A stretch of DNA of 64,000 bases from Chrysemys picta bellii (lineage: Eukaryota > Chordata > Testudines > Emydidae). Below the pieces are notes generated by a model. The model was not told the origin of the DNA. It saw only the letters and a program-made list of their open reading frames with translations, and did no database searches. Position 1 is the stretch's first letter. Each line of letters starts with the position of its first letter. The DNA lies in NCBI RefSeq assembly GCF_011386835.1, contig NC_088791.1:54455498-54519497 (forward strand), written 5' to 3'. A program made the translations under genes and the position numbers. Below are positions 31,741-43,364 of the stretch, piece after piece.

Positions 31741-32525
31741 TTCTTTATAATTTGGATTTTGTTTGCACCCACAATGGGGTAGATATTATGAATACACACA
31801 AACCAATCCAGCCCCTACTGCAAAATGCTTACAAGCATAGATTAACAATTATGTAAGAATCCTCTTCAGAAGAAAAGTGCATATTGGACAACTAATATAA
31901 ACTTTCATTAGAAGCCTGTGCAAAAAGCCCTTTTTGTCTTCCTATTTTCCAGTAACATGGAGCCATGTCTAACTTCTCACATCTTCAGAGTCTAATTTAC
32001 ATTTGATAAATTATACATCAGTTCTGGTCAACCTTGACAGATGTACAGTACTTAGGAAAACCTTTAGTGCTATATGGGTTCCTATTCACTAAACCTCAGA
32101 ATCATGAAAAACGACACAATATTTAACGAGAGATTGCAGATGAAAACAACTGGAGAATGGAGTTAGTTCCAGCTTTCTCCCTTGTCACCAAGAGAGAACC
32201 TACTAAGATGTATGCATCACCTTAAAAAAGAAAAGTTGTGACACTGCATCAAACTAGTATGTTTTAGGAGCAATAATCATATCTGAGCATTTACCTTGGT
32301 GCTATTTATAAATTTTGGCTTTTTGTTAGGATTGACTTACCACATAAAGCTGCTATCCGTTCTTCCAGCAGTGCTTCGGTGCAACGGGAGGTTTACTGAC
32401 TGGCATGAACAATTGTGATCCTATTATGCTACCATGTATTCTTTACATTGTTTTTTAAAATGTTGCGGATTGACTTTAACTAAAATTGGTTAAACCCCAG
32501 CTATTTCTGTTTATTGTGTGTATTA
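31741..32525. other. Unique sequence, no gene seen
   Basis: No supported gene or repeat. Confidence 0.5.
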
Positions 32526-32890
32526 TGGTTGAGTCTACATGCCCAACTGAGATCAGGACCCCATTGTCCTAAGCACTATACAAATTCATATTGTACATAA
32601 AGACTACACTTTAAAACAGAAGATAGACAAAGCAAAGGGGAAAGGAATTACTTTTATTCCCATTTTACAGGCGGAAAGATGAGATGTAGTGAGATTACAG
32701 CGCAAATCCTGAAAGGCATTTAGTCACCTAACTCCCATTGATTTCAGTGAAAGTTAGGCACCTACTTACTTTGCCAAAGGTCACACAGGGAGATTGTGGC
32801 AGACCTGAGAACTGAACCTAAACCTCCTGAGTCCCAATCCAGTGCTTAAGCCTGTAACTGTCCTTCCTACTACTACCTGAACCTTAGCCT
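32526..32890 (-). mobile_element. MIR/CORE-like SINE, minus strand, with nested palindrome
   Basis: Reading plus, it contains ACTGAGATCAGGACCCCATT, CCCATTTTACAGGCGGAAAG, GCCAAAGGTCACACAGGGAG and TCCCAATCCAGTGCTTAAGC. This is the complement order of the MIR/CORE-type SINE seen at 4982. A short palindrome at 32706-32770 (AGTCACCTAACTCCCATTGA and GTTAGGCACCTAC words) interrupts it. Confidence 0.65.
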
Positions 32891-33555
32891 GATAGCTATT
32901 TATCCTCTCTTAGCACCCATCCCTTAGGGCTTCCATTGTTGCTTCAGCAGTTCAACAGGTGATCATGCTTCTACCTTTCCTGTACAGGACTCCTGGTTTA
33001 GAACTCATTCTTGCTTTCCAGGTGTCTGTCCAAATCTACTTTCTCTTTGGAAAACATTTTCCAAATGTATTTTTAGTCTGACCATTGTTGTCATCTTCTC
33101 TTTCCCTGTAGGGAGTGGGGTATTTTTGTTTGTTTCCTCTAGCATTGGGCCCCATATATTTGTTTTTGTTTGTTTGTTTTGCTTAAAGATTTAAGATTTT
33201 TATTAGAATTTTTTTGTTATAAGGTTGTTTTATTGTAATTATTATTGTTGAAATATCCCAAACATTTCTAAAGAAAAGGGAAGGCCCTTCATAAATGGTT
33301 CATGGTTATGACAAAATATCGTGTGTGGGCAGAGTGGTTCCACCAGTTGAACTATCATTCATCGTAACTTCCAACATGGCTCTGTGTGACACACTTTCGG
33401 CACACAGGGAGACTAGTCCTGTAGACCTGACTTAGGCAAAACTATCACTGTTTCCTGAATAAGGAGTCTTGCCTGAATAAGGACTGCTGATTAGGCCCAA
33501 TATATCTGATTAAGCCACATAGAAGACTCCTCTAAATCCTGGCCTTGGATATACA
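32891..33555. other. Unique sequence with a GTTT microsatellite
   Basis: No gene seen. A GTTTGTTT-type simple repeat lies near 33160-33180. Confidence 0.5.
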
Positions 33556-33563
33556 CGAAGGGT

Positions 33564-34496
33564 AGGTGACCAAGTGTCAGTTTTTTGACCGGAACACCTG
33601 GCCGAAAAGGGATCCGGGCGGTTCTGTTCTGGTTGGCAGCCCCGCATAGCGGGGCTGGCAGGCTCCCTGCTAGCCTCTGTGTTGTGCAGCTCCCGGGAAG
33701 CAACCGGCATGTTCCCCCTCTGGCTCCTATGCACAGGGGCAGCCAGGGGGCTCCGCACGTTGCTCCTGCCCCAAGTGCCACCCCTGCAGCTCCCATTGGC
33801 CGGGAGCCATGGCCAATGGGAGCTGTGCGGGCAGCGCCTGTGGACGGGGCAGCATGCAGAGCCGCCTGGTCATGCCTCTGCGAAGGAGCTGGAGGGGAAA
33901 CATGCCACTGCTTCCGGGAGCTGCTTCAGGTAAGCACCGCCTGGAGCCTGCACCCCCCAATCCCCTCCTACACATGAAATCCCTCATTCCCGGCCTCACA
34001 TCAGAGCCCATACCCCGCGCCGGAGCCCTCGCCTCCCCGCATTCCAACCCCCTGCCTCAGCCCAGAGCCTCCTTCCATACTCCAAACGCCTCAGCTCTGC
34101 CCCCCTGCCCGGAGCCCCCTCCTGCACCCCAAACCCCTCATCCCAGGCCCCACCCCAGAGCCTGCACCCCCAGCCGGAGCGCTCACCTCCTCTTGCATCC
34201 CAACCCACTGCCTAAGCCTGGTGCCCCGTCCCGCACTCTGAACTCCTCATTTTTGGCCCCACTGTAGAGCCCCCCCCCCAGCTGGAGCCCTCACCCCCTC
34301 CCACACCCCAGTCCCCTGAGCCAGCCTGGTGAAAACGAGCAAGCGAGTGAGGGTGGGGAGAGTGAGTGACGGGGGTGGGGGGGATAGCGGGGTCAGGGCC
34401 TCGGAGAAGGAGCAAGGCGTGGGCAGGTCCTCAGAGGAGAGAAGGGGCAGGACAAGGGTGTTCGGTTTTGTGCAAGTAGAAAGTTGGCAACCCTAA
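33564..34496. mobile_element. GC-rich hAT-like element with minisatellite interior
   Basis: The left end AGGTGACCAAGTGTCAG and the right end, whose complement is AGGGTTGCCAACTTTC, are related inverted termini. The flanks CGAAGGGT (33556-33563) and TGAAGGGT (34497-34504) give an 8-bp duplication with a single C/T difference at a CpG. The interior has a GC-rich part with AGCTCCCATTGGCC and its near complement (CATTGGCCGGGAGCC and GCCAATGGGAGCTG at 33796-33820), then a C-rich minisatellite of CCCCAAACCCCTCATCCC and CCAGAGCCTGCACCCC type words. Long frames on both strands here come from composition. Confidence 0.7.
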
Positions 34497-34601
34497 TGAA
34501 GGGTTCCCATTTTAGACAATTGTCGAGCATACATCTGAGAGCAAAATTTGGTCCTAAAAGTTCAGGGGTAAATAAGGCCCAGATCCACAAATGGATTTAA
34601 G

Positions 34602-34792
34602 AAGAACAGGAGTACTTGTGGCACCTTAGAGACTAACAAATTTATTAGAGCATAAGCTTTCGTGGACTACGTGGGCTGTAGTCCACGAAAGCTTATGCTC
34701 TAATAAATTTGTTAGTCTCTAAGGTGCCACAAGTACTCCTGTTCTTCTTTTTGCGGATACAGACTAACACGGCTGCTACTCTGAAACCTGTC
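34602..34792 (+). mobile_element. Foldback retroposon, perfect 69-bp arms, 13-bp target duplication
   Basis: The arms at 34602-34670 and 34678-34746 are perfect reverse complements separated by a 7-bp loop (GTGGGCT). After the right arm the element continues TTTGCGGATACAGACTAACA and ends CTGAAACCTGTC. The exact 13-bp direct repeat AAATGGATTTAAG flanks it (34589-34601 and 34793-34805), the size expected for LINE-driven insertion. Single-arm copies of the same family lie at 42766 (plus) and 54344 (minus). The family is an abundant sauropsid repeat I cannot name with certainty. Confidence 0.85.
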
Positions 34793-34805
34793 AAATGGAT
34801 TTAAG

Positions 34806-35084
34806 TGTCTAACTTCCCATTTAGGCCCCTAGGTCCAAAATTTAAGCATGACTGAGAACCTGAAAAACGCTGCTTGGTTGTCGCCTAAACTTATTGGTGG
34901 CGAAAAATTTTGCCAAAAGTTTCCTAAACACCTATATTTCTGCTGTGGGCATGAGCGCAATGCCTCAGTCTAGGTGTCTGGCTGCCTCTCTGATGCTCAA
35001 ACCCCAGCAGGATCCTCAGGCAGGGGAACCTCTATCTTCACCTGGTTTATCTTGTCTGAGGGGCCCAAAGGAGAAGGTGGTGCC
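34806..35084. other. Remains of a TTAGGC-type composite element
   Basis: Before and after the foldback retroposon (34574-34600 and 34806-34960) runs AGGCCCAGATCCACAAATGG, then ATTTAGGCCCCTAGG. This resembles the left terminus of the composite at 6908. The composite therefore probably extends from 34574 through the tRNA-like modules at 35085-35400. Confidence 0.45.
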
Positions 35085-35400
35085 TCCCTTATAACTTTTA
35101 ACCCAGTGGGTAGAATACTCAGCTGGGATGTGAGAGACCCAGGTTCAGTTTCTCCCTTTGCCTGAAAGGATTTGAAGAAGGGTCTCTCACCACTCAGGAG
35201 AGTGCCTTAACTGCTGGGCTATTCCCATGTGGGGCTTTAATGTTGAAGCTGTTCCACTCTGGATAAATAATTAAATGGTCATTGAAGCAGGGGGAGTGAG
35301 CCCTGGGTCTCCCACCTCCTAGGTTTATTCCCTAACCATGCTCCCTACTTCTTGCCCAATGATATGTTGTTAAGTATTTATCCACAGTGAATACCACTTA
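35085..35400. mobile_element. Third block of tRNA-like modules
   Basis: Starts ATAACTTTTAACCCAGTGGG. The plus module at 35096-35155 has AACCCAGTGGGTAGAATACT (box-A-like) and CCAGGTTCAGTTTC (box-B-like). Minus modules follow at about 35168-35222 and 35285-35340. Spacer words AATGTTGAAGCTGTTCCACT and GGATAAATAATTAAATGGTC match the spacers at 7455-7490 and 9470. It is a partial relative of the 6908-8095 composite. Confidence 0.6.
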
Positions 35401-35404
35401 AGAC

Positions 35405-38400
35405 CCTTTCTGGAGCAGAAGTTCATTTTTGAGTACACAATAGTATTTGCTTAGTAGTAAATTCTGTAGCAATACCATTTCAGTTATAATTCCTGTGATT
35501 AGCTTCTTATAACTTTTGAAAAATTCTCCTTAGGATGTAAATTTGCCACACTTGGCCTCAAAAGTGAAGTTCTGGAGAGAAAATTAGGGAAAACCCATTC
35601 AGCTGTTACTGTAATTACATCTTTTTTTCTCCTGCAAATTGTAAAGCCAGATTTGCACTTAGTGATGTGACTGTTTTAGTGATATGACTGTTGTGTACCA
35701 GAGTTAGCTGTTTAGGGGGGAGAGGGAAAATAAATTGTTCTATAGGACTGTAGCCAGGAACCAGGCAGGAAAACTGGTGAGGAGGCAGTCAGAGAGAATG
35801 CAGGTTTTCTGCAAAGGTAACATGTTCTAAAGTTTGCTCTGCTCATTTCTCCGCTCCTTTTACCTGAGTGAGGTGAGACCTACTGATCCTAATCAGGACC
35901 ATTATTATGCTAACATTAATAAACATGGGATATTTCTTAAAAGCAGTGAAGTTAATTAAATTTTAAAGTTATGTTAATGGAAAGTTAAAAGTGCCTGTTG
36001 TGATGGAGGATTTTTTTATCTTTATTTTTTTCCCCCTGAGTGCTGGAACTGCTAAAGTTAAGGTGAAGGCTCAGATTTGGCTCCTATCTGGCATTTTGAC
36101 ACCTCTTTCATGCTGCCTTCTTGTTCTTCACAGTCTAAGACTTCACTTACTTTATAATAAAATAAAATAGTCTGTAGTAGATATGGTTGCTGAGATACAC
36201 TTAGGTTGCATTTTCAAGGCTAACTGATGCAGTGCGGTCTGTATGTATTTATAAATATGAAATAAGAGCTCTAAGAGGTGTGACTTGCCCCATTCATTTC
36301 CATGTGTACTACTCAGATGCCAGTAATAGTACTTTAAATGTCTTCATTATTAACTCACTGCTCCTTAAAGCAGAAAGAGGGAGCAATATATTATGAAGAT
36401 CTGCACAAACTACTCTGACATAGCTCATTTGGCACTACCACTGAGTGAGTGGCCTGAGAGAATACAGCTTACTCCCCCTTCACCTGCCCATTCAAGAAAG
36501 AGCCAAGCCCCTAGAGCCTAGGGTTGTTCAATGGGCAATTTGAATTCCCACCCAAGGGAGAGCTAACTCAAGAAGTCCAGAGGAGCATATGAACATCTCC
36601 ACTCCTGAGGCTTTGATGTATTTGGACCTCACTGAGGGGTAGCTGAGCCCAGAGGAGCATGCACTGTTATATTTTAACATCTGTACAATCTAGTGGGAGT
36701 AATATCTCATGTGGATAGTTTATTTTGTGGGGAAGGCTTGGAATAGAGTACCAATAGCATTTTTCCAGTCTGTCTCCTTTAAGCTGCCCTGAGTAGTGTG
36801 ACTTGGTCCAGTGCTTTTTACATTTTGTGGTATCTTGAAGGTAAGTTTTCCACTTCAAGTGGTGAGTAAATCCCTTAATTAAACAACAATTGATAGAAAT
36901 CCTTCTCCAAGATGGATTCTTTCAAGAAAGAAGACATGTTAAAATATATACATACTTTAAATCTTAGAATTCTACCAGAAAAGTAATAAGTTGATTTAAA
37001 GTTACTTTTTAAGAATTGTATCTAAAAATGTTAATGCTTTTTCATAGTATCCGATGTCATGTGAAATTTCATGCAAATTCTAGAAAAGCCCAGTATTTTT
37101 TTAGGGGGGGAGGCAAGAATATTCAAGATATAATTATTTGAATGGTTTCCCAAAACAGTTTATTTTTTTGCCATAGAAGCCAATTGGACACTATTTTCCC
37201 CCAATAAAAATTAATCTCCTGTTCAATCTACCTTCCTGATTCCAGGCTACAGCCGTTGGCAACTTTCATTCTGTACCTCTTTTAATTCCTGTCCATTTTC
37301 ACTTGAGTTGTCTCTTTTTTCATTCTAAAATTTACTGGGTGGAAAGTCATAATATAAATTCTTTCTATTCCTTGGGAAAATCTGATGTAACTTCAGCCAT
37401 CTTTTAAAATGATTTTTGGTTCAATATTGCATCATGAACTGGCAAACTGAATGGTCTGTGAGAATTAAATCTGAATTAAGTTACTTCTGTTGTTTTCTTT
37501 CCTGTATAACTGATTAAAGATGTCATGGTAAGGGACTGCCAGAAACAACAGGAAAAAAACAATGTTAAATTGTTCCAGATGTTGTGAAACAAACACAGAC
37601 CTATTATGAAGTTATTAAAAATTGGATCACTGTCTCTGTTGATTATCCCACCTAACACTTCGTATCCAACGTGGTTATTTAAAAAAAAACATGTTTAGAG
37701 AAGCATTTGGGCTAAAAAATTTGTCTGGAAGCTTAATGCATCCAGCTTTGGGATATTCTCCGCAAACAGCCACTAATGATAGATAAATGATCAAGGTTTA
37801 TAAAGCATGTCAGAATCCCTATTTTGAATGTATAGGTGGGCCCAGCATAACAGTAAGCATACAGATAGGAGGATTTGATCTCTGATCCTTCTAAGCCTGC
37901 TGGATAAATGGAGTTTGTATTTTGCAGTTTCCCACATTGTATTCTCAAGAGTCCCATCATTAAACCTCAGCATGGTATTGTTCTGCTGTTCCCTAATATT
38001 AACAACAGTCTCCAATGGATGCTCTGTTCCAATCTATCTTCAAATGCCACTACATTATTGCCTATTTTTTGTAGTATTCTATTTATCACACTTGCAAATT
38101 CATTTCTAATTTCCTGATCTACAAAGTAAAAACATGTTTCTGTTTTATTTTAGCAACTGTATAGCTAATACAGGTTTCTCCATAATGTATTGTTGACTAG
38201 ATGTTAAAAATTAATACTCAGACAGGTGAAATACTTATAAATGATGGACTAATATTACCCAAAATGCTGTTGAAAGGGGTAGAATGCATTGAATTTATTC
38301 CAGCATATTTCTAACCACCTGTTGCCTCAATCATCTTCCAGTGAAATGGATTCCTATTGATCTCTTTCATCTTTGTTGGCTTCTTGCATTCTGCAACAGC

Positions 38401-38639
38401 TGTTGGCTTCATTTGAGAGGCATACAGCAAAACAAATACAGAGTTTTATATAACAAACATATTTTGAAAAAAAATAGATATAGAAGTCTAGATATGTTTT
38501 TAATGTTAGGATTTTCCACTAAATACACGAGAGGAACTAGTTAACACATTTTTAATTTATAAAAACATTATTTTTAATCAACATAATTTCTATGAAAACT
38601 TCACATATTTTGAATAATTGTTTGTAATTATCTTGTGGG
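35405..38639. other. Unique AT-rich sequence, no gene seen
   Basis: About 3.2 kb, the longest repeat-poor stretch in the window. No frame over about 75 codons has a recognisable domain, and no tRNA, SINE or LTR structure is visible. Any host exon hidden here would be short and need alignment to detect. Confidence 0.55.
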
Positions 38640-39430
38640 TGGCATGCCCTTGTCTCAGGGCTTACAATGTGTCTGTCTTTTCATCCTCTCCAAGGAAGGG
38701 GAGAAAGGGGTTTAAGCCCTTTCCACCAAAAGGGTAGGGTTGTAGGGAAGCCTGGGTCTTCTCTCTCCACAAGACTCCAACCCAGGGCTATATGAGAGGC
38801 AGTGATAACAAACTCTCTGGAGTGCTTTGGGGCTGCCTCCCTGGGCCACTTCCTACCACTTCCCCTCCAGGTCTTAAAGTCCAAGAAGAAATAGCACAAA
38901 ACAACTGAATCTTTGGCTCAGCTGGTAGCCACCTTCTTTGCATGCTAGCCCCAGCTTCATGCTGGTCTAGCTTCCTGGTTTCACTGTCATCACCTGGGGT
39001 CTGCCACTCTCCCTCTACCCTGGGTTTCAGGCAGGCTGTAGTCCCAGATCATCCCCTATCTCCAGTCAGCCTCCAAGGCTTCTCTCAGTTTTCAGCCCAA
39101 GAAAGAGAGCTCCCAGCTACCTCTCACTGGAATCCTTTCCATGGATGCTCCTCCAGAGCCTGGGATAGCTGCCACTTGCAGTAAGGACTCTGGCTATACC
39201 TTATTCAGGGTCTCCCAAGATAGGTCTCTCTGCCTTTACTGTCCCTGTCTTGTCTCGTTTCTCCCTTCCTCCCCTCTGAGCTGTCTGTCTCCCTTTTCAG
39301 CTCCTCCTTCCGCTGGAGCAGGCTCTGCAAGTGCAGCGGGGCAGATCAATCTGGGCCCAGAACTGCTTCTTAACCCCTGCTATTCCAGTGTGGCTTATAT
39401 ACCTCATCACAAGGACCCTCAGGCTAACTT
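38640..39430. repeat. Moderately GC-rich block, probable old repeat
   Basis: Base composition shifts up in C and T for about 800 bp, with CCAACCCAGGGCTATATGAG and CTGTCCCTGTCTTGTCTCGT type words that recall a turtle LTR or unclassified repeat. No ends or duplications can be fixed. The 177-codon plus-strand frame at 39141-39674 runs out of this block into unique DNA and shows no domain. Confidence 0.3.
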
Positions 39431-40509
39431 TTCTGTATCTCATCATGTCTTCTCAATCCAGATTATAAACTGTGATGCAAATTTGTACCTTCTCTTTATG
39501 AAAGAGTTAGGGGGAAGGAGGAATGGTGGTACTTTTTGTCTAAGTGAGTTAGTGGAGAAGCACCTGTCTTCCCCCAGTTCAGGGATCACACTGGGGCTTA
39601 GGTGGGAGGTGAATGTCCAGATGCCTAGAGGGAGGCAGCAGCACACATGCTCAGAGGTGGAAACAGGCATCTAGGAACTCTTATTGTAAAACCTAGATGT
39701 GGAGTGAGTTCAGGTGTCTACCAGGATGCTGAGCAATGGTTTTGTGGATCACAGTGGTGCCTAAAAATGAGGTTTGGGTGCCTTAATCTGAAGATTGGGT
39801 ATCTGAGTACCTTTCTGGGTCCGGACCTAAAACTAATGAACATGTAAATGACAAGTTGTGATGAGTTGTACAAACTCCATACTGACCAGGAAGGCTGCTG
39901 TGGGCTGAATCAGCCTCACCCTGCTACACCTGCTGTCAGGCTTAGAGGGAGGGATTAAAAGGGGGAGAGCACAGCTCTGGTGGGATCTGAGTATGAAGGA
40001 GCGCGGACCCCATTCTGTGAGAGAAGCCTGGCTGGGGCCAGGAACAGCTTGAGAGGCTGTTCCCTGCTTGCTAGAGCCCACGGCGGGAAGATGGGACTAT
40101 TGTTTTGACTTGTCACCAGTGACTCACCAGCAGGTGCAAAGTGAGTCTCCTGCAGTTAGTACCCTGCCTGAAGAGGCTAAATAAGACCTTTTATTTCCTT
40201 ACACTCAATTTAGGACGCAGCAGTGGTTTGTCCTGTGCCCAGAAGACCTCAAGTGTTGATGCACTGCCTCTCAACCGCCTTGCTCTTTCTCCACATCATC
40301 CACATAGGTCTGGGTGGTTTAGTGACAATCTGTGACAGATCTATTGTGAGGGGAGGAGGCAGGTATGCCTTTGATGGAGAACTGGCACAGCATCTTCTGA
40401 GCTGTAGTCTTGAGTGTCTAGGTACTCCTATTTTATGGCCTACACCCCTCACACTTCTTCTGTCACTTTGTCATTACCAAAACTCTCACCTTCCTTTCTC
40501 TACTTCCCC
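39431..40509. other. Unique or LTR-like sequence, unresolved
   Basis: Positions 39857-40337 begin TGTGATGAG and end CTGTGACA, with a TATA-like GGGATTAAAAGGG at about 39951. This might be another LTR, but no matching target duplication flanks it. TTAGGC-type palindrome words lie at 39760-39830. No gene is supported. Confidence 0.3.
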
Positions 40510-40623
40510 TAGGGTGACCAGATGGAAAGTGTGAAAAATTGGGATAGGGGGTAATGGGCTCCAATATAAGTAAAAGCCCTGAATATCAGGACTGTCATAA
40601 AATCATGACATCTGGTCACCTTA
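40510..40623. mobile_element. hAT MITE, second copy of the 17100 family
   Basis: Begins TAGGGTGACCAGATGG and ends TCTGGTCACCTTA. The flanks ACTTCCCC (40502-40509) and ACTTCTCC (40624-40631) form an 8-bp duplication with one mismatch. The interior has GTGTGAAAAATTGGGAT and AATATCAGGACTGTC, parallel to the copy at 17100-17222. Confidence 0.75.
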
Positions 40624-40631
40624 ACTTCTCC

Positions 40632-42136
40632 CCCCCCCCGCCCCTTATTCTTCCACTCTTCCCCATACCTGCGCTGCCTTCAACATAATTTTCTCTCTTA
40701 CTTTCACCGCAGCCCCAGTGTTATTTCTAGAGTATTATTTCTAAAAGACTTTGTCTTTTAAATAATCACCCATCTAACTTACTGTTTTTTTGGAACTTAG
40801 GACAATACTTACCCTATTGCTCATTAAAAAGCCTTCCTGCTATAATAGAAACTGAAGCACAACAATGAGGATAGGAGATGTAGGTGGGGACAGGGGATGG
40901 AAAGCTAAAAGCTATGTGGCTGAATCCTAAAATGGCAAGAGTGTGGTCCACTTTGCTTTACAGGTGAGATTACATCTTAAAAGCCTTAGGAAATTGCCCA
41001 TAGGGCAGAATGTGGATGCTTGGTTATTAATCTGTATCCTCCACAGAAATATCCCAATCTACCATTGGATCCGTGGTCCACAACAGATACTATTTTATTT
41101 CCAGGTGTTTGGTTTTGACTTGTGGAGTCCTAAAAAGTGCTAGAGAATGCAGTTAAAGGCAGCTGAGTGATACTTGCAGCTGCAAATCAGAGAAGGTTTG
41201 GGAGTAAGATATCAGAGAGCGCCTTTTGGGTCATCAACAAGGATTCTGAGTGGTTAGGAAAAAGAAATCTAGCATGTGAAAGTAAGACTGAAATAAGAAG
41301 AGAAATCACAGGAAATATAGTCTGTGGAGGAATGAATAATTGTGGGGCAGGGAAGGTTGGAGCTCAGTGAGGGTGATACAGAGTATGTGTTCAAGCAGTG
41401 AGCTTGGCATAGTTTTATGTGGGAGACAGTTGAGGAACCAAGTTTTTGAGATAAGATATTAATGATCTTTTGGTCATTTGTATTGATTTTAGAAATGTAT
41501 AATAGCTTGTATTTAAGTAATCAGGAAAACTAAAACCACTCATGCTAACCTTGCATTTATAGTTAATGAAGATGGGATTTTATGAATATGTTTTAAATTG
41601 TTTCTCACAGAGTGACTAACTGGAAACCCATAGGAAATGATTAATGTCAGGTTGTTTCTTGGAAACGCTGCACATGAGTGAGTGTTGCGAAAGTCTGTTA
41701 TACAAATATAAACAATAAGCTGTAACAGTCTGGCAGTAGAAAATTATGTTTAAAAACACCTGGATTGAATTCTGTCTGTATTCACTTGTAGGTAATGATT
41801 CAGGATCTGTACTGAAACAGTTTACTACATATAGTAAGGGTAAGTAACTTTTCTTTCTAAATTCCCTCACTGTTGTTCAATAGTAAAATAATTATTCATT
41901 GGTATATGTAAATAATCAAGTAAATGATATGAATGCGTGGGGAATTAAAATATTTTTATGTTGCATTGAGCTTACATTTAAAAAGATGGGTAATATGATA
42001 TCCTTAAATTCTACTATTGTATGTAACTGACACGCACAGGCGGGTCTTGCTGTTTTTCACATCCCTAACACTGCTTTTTAAACCTTATCTAAAGTAAAAC
42101 TCTCAATTTTTTAAATTTACTTAAGTTTTTTAGTTT
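40632..42136. other. Unique sequence, no gene seen
   Basis: About 1.5 kb of AT-rich DNA with no supported gene, RNA or mobile element. Confidence 0.5.
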
Positions 42137-42141
42137 GAGGT

Positions 42142-43359
42142 TGTGACGTTATTGATATAATCTGGGGCCATATAGATCATTGTTGCAACCATGGTCCTGT
42201 AGTGGCACCAAGTCTTGTATAAAGGGGGTCAAATGAGGTGTCTAAGACAAGGTTATGGTTTACTGGTTATGATTATGCTGTGTATATGTGTGTATCAATT
42301 TTGTAGTTGAAGTTATGAATATTGGCTCTATACTGTCTGTATTTCAAACTTATGCTATGCTTCTGGGAGACTTCCCAGACAAGTTGGTGTTAGCTCTGCC
42401 TAGGCTGCTTGATGGCCCATTAAGGACCATCAGCTATACAACTGACCCATTAAGAGAAGGCAAATACGCCTTGCAACTCAGCAAAGTATGCAGGGACTGG
42501 CCCATGTGACTCCAGACTCCATTTTGCTGTAATTTTCCACAGTAAGGACAAAGAGGTGTTCTTAAACCTGGAAAAGACTATAAAAGGCTGATGCCTCTCC
42601 TCCATCTTGTCTTCAATCCTGTTTCTTATCTCTGGAGAGACTTTGCTACAAACTGAAGCTCTGAATAAAGGACTGATGACCCATCCCAGCTGTGGATGTA
42701 CTCCAGAGACTTGATCTAAACCTGCAGTTTATTCTATCACTGCTACAAGCCTGAACCAAGAACTATATGCATCCGAAGAAGTGGGCTGTAGTCCACGAAA
42801 GCTTATGCTCTAATAAATTTGTTAGTCTCTAAGGTGCCACAAGTACTCCTGTTCTTTTTGCGGATACAGACTAACACGGCTGCTACTCTGAAATTTGCCA
42901 TTACTGTATGATTGATGTAATTGATTCCATTTAACCAATTCTAACTCTCATCTCTATATTTTTCCTTTTATGAATAAACCTTTAGATTTTAGATTCTAAA
43001 GGATTGGCAACAGCGTGATTCGTGAGTAAGATCTGAGTTGTATATTGACCTGGGTCTAGGGCTTGATCCTTTGGGATCAAGAGAACCTTTTTTCTTTTAC
43101 TGGGGTATTGGTTTTCATAACCATTTGTCCCATAACGAGTGGCACTGGTGGCGATACTGGGAAACTGGAGTGTCTAAAGGAATTGCTTGTGTGACTTGTG
43201 GTTAGCCAGTGGAGTGAGATCAAAGTCCTCTTAGTCTGGCTGGTTTGGTTTGCCTTAGAGGTGGAAAAACCCCAGCCTTGGGCTGTAACTGCCCTGTTTC
43301 AGCAATTTGTCCTGAATTGGCGCACTCAGTTGGGTCCCGCCAGAACCAGCATCGTTACA
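42142..43359 (+). mobile_element. Solo LTR, 5-bp target duplication, with inserted repeat
   Basis: Begins TGTGACG and ends CGTTACA, imperfect TG...CA inverted ends. It is flanked by the exact 5-bp repeat GAGGT (42137-42141 and 43360-43364). TATAAAAG lies at 42579 and AATAAA at 42664 and 42973, in the order expected for U3-R-U5. No gag, pol or primer-binding site lies on either side, so the internal part has been lost by recombination between LTRs. At 42766-42893 it is interrupted by a copy of the 34602 retroposon family. I know this as a common turtle LTR but cannot decide between ERV and Gypsy from the LTR alone. Confidence 0.8.
42766..42893 (+). mobile_element. Retroposon of the 34602 family, single arm
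   Basis: ATGCATCCGAAGAAGTGGGC, then TAGTCCACGAAAGCTTATGC, and the end ACGGCTGCTACTCTGAAA. It matches the right arm and tail of the foldback at 34678-34785 and includes the more 5' GCATCCGAAGAAG part lacking there. It sits inside the LTR and so is younger than it. Confidence 0.8.
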
Positions 43360-43364
43360 GAGGT

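Noticed and set aside
33585..34267. Frames of 130 and 152 codons
   Set aside because: They lie inside a hAT-like element with a C-rich minisatellite. No domain is present and the opposite-strand frames are as long.
39141..39674. 177-codon frame as a candidate host exon
   Set aside because: No recognisable domain, no convincing splice sites at its edges, and serine-, leucine- and proline-rich composition from a C/T-rich block.
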